From EC70 sp018675395 (GTDB taxonomy: Bacteria; Verrucomicrobiota; Verrucomicrobiia; Verrucomicrobiales; DEV007), in contig JABGYE010000150.1 of the NCBI GenBank assembly GCA_018675395.1, positions 1 through 18,274 on the forward strand: 18,274 bases of DNA, written 5' to 3'. Under the pieces are notes generated by a model. It saw nothing but the letters and a program-made list of their open reading frames with translations. It had not been told where the DNA came from and searched no databases. Positions 14,525 to 18,274 of the stretch are shown here, one piece after another. The position numbers were made by a program, and so were the translations under genes. Within the stretch, counting starts at the first letter, position 1. Every line of letters starts with the position of its first letter.

Positions 14525-15169
14525 ATGCCAAAAGCTCTTATCTTCGATTTCGATGGCCTCATAGTTGATACAGAAACCGTAATTTATGAAAGCTGGGCAG
14601 AAATTTATGAACAGAATAATCAAACTCTCGAACTCAATACTTATAAGAACTGTGTTGGGAGTGACTTTGGACAATTCCATCCAGGGCTGGAATTAGAGAA
14701 AAGAACAGGTGAAACATTTAACTGGGCAGTCATTGATGCCGAACGCGAAGAGTTAATAAGACAACGGTTAGAACAAACAAAAGAACGTACCGGAATACGC
14801 TTTTTTATTGAAGATGCTAAAGAAAAAGGCCTCGAACTCGCGATAGCTTCTAGTTCGTCCCGGAACTGGGTATTAGGATGGATTAAAAAGCTCAGATTAA
14901 GCGAACATTTCAGCGCATTTGTAAATCGTGATGATGTCCAAAATATTAAGCCAGACCCTGAATTGTTCCTAAGAGCAGCTGATTCATTGGGAATTGCTCC
15001 GAGTGAAGCTTTAATTTTAGAAGATTCTGAAAATGGGTTAAAAGCAGCCACTGCAGCCGGAATTCCTTGCGCTATCATTACTAATCCTGTAACAGCTGGA
15101 GGGAATTTCTCTGGAGCGATTATGGTTGCAGAAAGTTTCAATGATGAACGTCTCAAAAAACTCTTTTAA
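14525..15169 (+). CDS. HAD-family hydrolase (beta-phosphoglucomutase/phosphatase type)
   Basis: A 214-residue haloacid-dehalogenase-superfamily enzyme, probably a phosphatase or phosphoglucomutase acting on a small phosphorylated metabolite. Motif I is D-F-D-G-L-I-V-D-T-E with nucleophile D8 and acid/base D10. Motif II is the serine run at 109-112, motif III is K142 in I-K-P-D-P-E-L-F, and motif IV is E166-D167 in L-E-D-S-E-N-G. The helical cap (about 16-85) places it in subfamily I with beta-phosphoglucomutase-like enzymes. The substrate cannot be read from the sequence. It starts 12 bases after the LysR stop and ends 107 bases before carB. Confidence 0.92.
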   Translation: MPKALIFDFDGLIVDTETVIYESWAEIYEQNNQTLELNTYKNCVGSDFGQFHPGLELEKRTGETFNWAVIDAEREELIRQRLEQTKERTGIRFFIEDAKEKGLELAIASSSSRNWVLGWIKKLRLSEHFSAFVNRDDVQNIKPDPELFLRAADSLGIAPSEALILEDSENGLKAATAAGIPCAIITNPVTAGGNFSGAIMVAESFNDERLKKLF

Positions 15170-15276
15170 TAGGATGTAAATCGGCTCAATTTCTGCATAA
15201 TTCATTAACTTTTTTAATCTAATGTATTCCTGCCTTTACAAGAGAGCCCGACAATAGCAATAAAAGACGCAGTAAA

Positions 15277-18274
15277 ATGCCCAAAGACACCAGCATAGAA
15301 AAAATATTACTGATCGGATCAGGCCCAATTGTAATAGGTCAGGGATGTGAGTTTGATTATTCTGGGGTCCAAGCATGTAAGGCCCTAAAGGAAGAAGGTT
15401 ATAAAGTGGTTCTGGTTAATTCAAACCCGGCCACAATCATGACTGATCCGGAATTCGCGGACCGAACTTATGTGGAACCAGTCACTCCTGAAATTGTAGA
15501 AAAAATCATAGAGCGAGAAAATCCTGACGCATTACTTCCAACTCTAGGAGGTCAGACGGGACTGAACACAGCAATGGACCTAGTCAGAGAGAGAGTCCTT
15601 GATAAATATAATGTCAAACTCATAGGGGCAAATGCCGAAGCAATAGAAAAGGGTGAGGATCGTTTAGCTTTCAAGGAAGCCATGATCAAAATTGGTCTGG
15701 ATCTTCCTCAATCAGGAGTCGCTCATACTATGAGCGATGCATTAACAATCGCAGAAGAAATTGCAGATAAAACAGGAAATCGGTTTCCTTTGATTATTCG
15801 TCCAGCCTATACGCTCGGGGGAAGCGGAGGAGGCATTGCTTATAATAGCGAAGAATTTGAAACAATTGTAAATCGAGGCCTAGACATGTCTCCAGTCACA
15901 GAGGTATTGATTGAAGAATCTCTTCTTGGTTGGAAAGAATTCGAAATGGAAGTCATGCGAGACCGAAAAGATAACTGCGTAGTTATTTGCTCGATCGAAA
16001 ACCTTGACCCAATGGGAGTTCATACTGGCGACTCAATTACTGTAGCCCCTGCTCAAACACTCACAGACAAAGAATATCAAATTATGCGCGATGCATCATT
16101 TGCTGTGATCCGTGAAATAGGTGTAGAAACGGGAGGTTCTAATATTCAGTTCTCCATGTGTCCTGAAACTGGACGCATGATCGTTATAGAGATGAATCCA
16201 AGAGTATCAAGATCCTCAGCCCTGGCCTCTAAAGCAACCGGATTTCCAATAGCCAAAATTGCAGCTAAACTTGCTGTTGGTTACACTTTAGATGAACTAC
16301 CAAACGATATAACTCGAGAAACCCCAGCCTGTTTCGAGCCAACTATCGATTATTGTGTCGTTAAAACACCCAGATTTACCTTCGAAAAATTCCCAAGTGC
16401 GGACCCCACGTTAACTACCCAAATGAAAAGCGTCGGCGAAGCAATGTCGATTGGTAGGACCTTTAAAGAAGCGATGCAAAAAGCCCTACGCTCACTAGAA
16501 ACTGGGCGATTCGGTTTAGGAGCTGATGGTAAAGACCTACCTGAATCAAATGCAGAAGAATTACTGTCAAAAATTGCTGTGCCAAATGCAGAACGGATTT
16601 TTTATCTTCATGAAGCATTTAAGAATGGGATGTCAGTCGATGAATTGTTTGGAATGACAGGCATAGACCCATGGTTCCTGAGACAACTTCAACAAATCTG
16701 CGAGGCAGAAGAAAAAATTGCCTCGAATGAAAATGAAGACACAATTAGGAGAGCAAAGAAATTAGGTTTTTCAGATCGCCAAATTGCTCACCTAAAAGGT
16801 AAAACAGAAGGGGAAATTCGCGAAACAAGAAAAAGCGAAGGCATTATACCAACTTATCGACTCGTTGACACTTGCGCCGCGGAGTTCGAAGCATTCACGC
16901 CTTACTACTATTCAACTTACGGAGACGAAAATGAAACCCGTGATGCTGGAAAGAAACAGGTGATGATTCTTGGTGGTGGCCCAAATCGGATCGGTCAAGG
17001 CATAGAGTTTGATTATTGTTGTGTACACGCAGCATTTGCTCTGAAGGAACTTGGATTCGAAACAATCATGGTAAACTCAAACCCTGAAACAGTTTCAACC
17101 GATTACGATACAAGTGATAAACTTTACTTTGAACCTCTAACTTTCGAAGATGTTCTCAATATTTTTGAAGCAGAAAAGCCTTGGGGAACAATCGTACAAT
17201 TTGGAGGCCAAACGCCACTGAATCTGGCTGCTGCCCTAGAATCGAATGGGGTTGCAGTGATAGGAACATCACCAAAGAGCATAGAACTAGCAGAAGACAG
17301 AAAATACTTCTCAGCTCTACTCGATGAGCTTGGTCTCAAACAAGCAGATGCAGGCACTGCAACTTCAGAAGAAGAAGCCATAGAAATAGCCCAAAGAATT
17401 AGTTATCCAGTCCTTGTCCGACCCAGTTTTGTTCTTGGAGGACGTGCAATGGTCATCGTTTATGATGATCAAGAATTGAGATCATATATGCGCTCAGCAG
17501 TGGAGGCGAGCCCTGAGAGGCCAGTACTCGTTGATAGGTTCCTTGAAGATGCAACGGAAATTGACGTGGATGTTATTTCTGATGGAGAAACCTCAGTCGT
17601 AGGAGCCATCATGGAGCACATTGAACAGGCAGGCATTCATTCTGGAGACAGTGCATGTGTCATTCCTTCTTTTTCTATCAGCGATAAGATCAAAGAAGAA
17701 ATTAGCATAGCATCAAAAGCACTTGCTAAACAATTACAAGTGAAAGGACTCATGAACATACAGTTCGCCGTCAAAAATGAAGAGCTTTATGTCATAGAGG
17801 TGAATCCACGAGCTTCCAGAACAGTGCCTTTTGTATCAAAGACAATTGGTGTTCCACTAGCTAAACTTGCAGCCAAAGTTATGGCAGGAGAAAAATTGAT
17901 CGATCTAGGATTTACAAAAGAAATTATTCCAGATCACTACGCTGTAAAAGAAGCGGTCTTCCCATTTGTTAAATTTCCCGGAACTGACATTGTTCTGGGC
18001 CCAGAAATGAAAGCTACAGGGGAAGTCATGGGCATAGATTCTGACTTAGGAATGGCCTATGCAAAATCACAAATGGCTGCTTCTTGTCCACTGCCCCTTG
18101 GAGGCAACGTGTTTATCAGTCTCAAGAACCGCGACAAGGATAAGGCAAAAGAAATAATCAAGGAATATCACGAACTGGGATTCAAATTATTTTCAACTGA
18201 AGGAACGGCCAATGCTATTACGGATGAGGGGATCCCCGCCACTAAATTGTTCAAACTGGCCGAACAGCGTCGCC
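15277..18274 (+). CDS. carB: Carbamoyl-phosphate synthase large subunit, 3' end cut by window
   Basis: The large subunit that makes carbamoyl phosphate from bicarbonate, two ATP and ammonia supplied by CarA, feeding arginine and pyrimidine synthesis. The reading frame is open from ATG 15277 to the last base (999 codons visible). The first ATP-grasp half has I-G-S-G-P-I-V-I-G-Q-G near residue 13, G-G-S-G-G-G-I-A and E-M-N-P-R-V-S-R-S-S. After an oligomerisation region, the second half begins at L-G-G-G-P-N-R-I-G-Q-G (about 564-574) and has V-N-P-R-A-S-R-T-V-P. From about residue 940 the regulatory MGS-like domain begins and is truncated by the window edge. Compared with the 1073-residue E. coli protein, roughly 70-80 residues are missing. 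No carA lies upstream. The start matches the E. coli N-terminus (M-P-K). Confidence 0.98.
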   Translation, partial: MPKDTSIEKILLIGSGPIVIGQGCEFDYSGVQACKALKEEGYKVVLVNSNPATIMTDPEFADRTYVEPVTPEIVEKIIERENPDALLPTLGGQTGLNTAMDLVRERVLDKYNVKLIGANAEAIEKGEDRLAFKEAMIKIGLDLPQSGVAHTMSDALTIAEEIADKTGNRFPLIIRPAYTLGGSGGGIAYNSEEFETIVNRGLDMSPVTEVLIEESLLGWKEFEMEVMRDRKDNCVVICSIENLDPMGVHTGDSITVAPAQTLTDKEYQIMRDASFAVIREIGVETGGSNIQFSMCPETGRMIVIEMNPRVSRSSALASKATGFPIAKIAAKLAVGYTLDELPNDITRETPACFEPTIDYCVVKTPRFTFEKFPSADPTLTTQMKSVGEAMSIGRTFKEAMQKALRSLETGRFGLGADGKDLPESNAEELLSKIAVPNAERIFYLHEAFKNGMSVDELFGMTGIDPWFLRQLQQICEAEEKIASNENEDTIRRAKKLGFSDRQIAHLKGKTEGEIRETRKSEGIIPTYRLVDTCAAEFEAFTPYYYSTYGDENETRDAGKKQVMILGGGPNRIGQGIEFDYCCVHAAFALKELGFETIMVNSNPETVSTDYDTSDKLYFEPLTFEDVLNIFEAEKPWGTIVQFGGQTPLNLAAALESNGVAVIGTSPKSIELAEDRKYFSALLDELGLKQADAGTATSEEEAIEIAQRISYPVLVRPSFVLGGRAMVIVYDDQELRSYMRSAVEASPERPVLVDRFLEDATEIDVDVISDGETSVVGAIMEHIEQAGIHSGDSACVIPSFSISDKIKEEISIASKALAKQLQVKGLMNIQFAVKNEELYVIEVNPRASRTVPFVSKTIGVPLAKLAAKVMAGEKLIDLGFTKEIIPDHYAVKEAVFPFVKFPGTDIVLGPEMKATGEVMGIDSDLGMAYAKSQMAASCPLPLGGNVFISLKNRDKDKAKEIIKEYHELGFKLFSTEGTANAITDEGIPATKLFKLAEQRR

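Noticed and set aside
14641..15156. 171-codon minus-strand open frame inside the HAD gene
   Set aside because: It lies wholly antisense to a gene with all HAD motifs; its serine-rich, low-complexity translation is typical of a shadow frame.
17124..17381. 85-codon minus-strand open frame inside carB
   Set aside because: Antisense to the conserved second ATP-grasp half; serine/alanine-rich shadow.
1..18274. tRNA, rRNA, CRISPR, IS elements, attachment sites
   Set aside because: No spacer shows a T-loop GTTCRA-type motif with cloverleaf arms, spaced direct repeats, or transposase/integrase frames.

Overview
The window looks like ordinary chromosome from a Gram-negative, AT-rich member of the PVC group, most likely Verrucomicrobiota (Opitutae-like). 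This is inferred from protein character and gene mix, with no 16S to confirm it. Pointers are a LysR regulator whose N-terminus resembles those common in Opitutae, a secreted Sde182/DUF1593-type protein, a DUF4177 protein, a small AP2-like protein, an outer-membrane-type lipoprotein, and an mcsA-mcsB-clpC set outside the Firmicutes context. There are no transposases, integrases, tRNA or rRNA genes, CRISPR arrays or phage genes.

Layout. (1) 59-2066, plus strand: three overlapping genes (DUF4177 protein, small membrane protein with an internal duplication, secreted Sde182-like protein). (2) 2070-3509, minus: cysS, convergent with block 1 with only 3 bp between stop codons. (3) 3708-4175, plus: a small lipoprotein with a probable STN/secretin-N-like fold. 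(4) 4189-9710, minus: mcsA, mcsB, clpC, then a GT4 glycosyltransferase. This encodes a protein-arginine-phosphorylation/AAA+ unfoldase system with no ctsR beside it. (5) 9864-11469, minus: a LolD-like ABC ATPase (GTG start, no adjacent permease) followed by a class IV branched-chain aminotransferase. (6) 11509-13291, minus: rplU, rpmA, trmL and, after a 221 bp gap, a basic protein made of two AP2-like repeats. (7) 13292-13612: a 321 bp divergent intergenic region with several inverted repeats. (8) 13613-15169, plus: LysR regulator and a HAD phosphatase. (9) 15277 to the window end, plus: carB, cut off near its C-terminus.

How the genes fit together. McsB should mark arginines on damaged proteins for ClpC, with McsA as activator; an unseen ClpP would complete the machine. 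The ribosomal genes, trmL and cysS serve translation, and ilvE and carB serve amino-acid and pyrimidine/arginine synthesis. The least explained parts are the double-AP2 protein, the three-gene overlapping unit at the left end, the lone STN-like lipoprotein, and the structured rplU-lysR spacer. Almost no start codon in the window has a recognisable Shine-Dalgarno motif, a whole-window property that deserves a check. I see no clear new multi-gene defence or mobile system.
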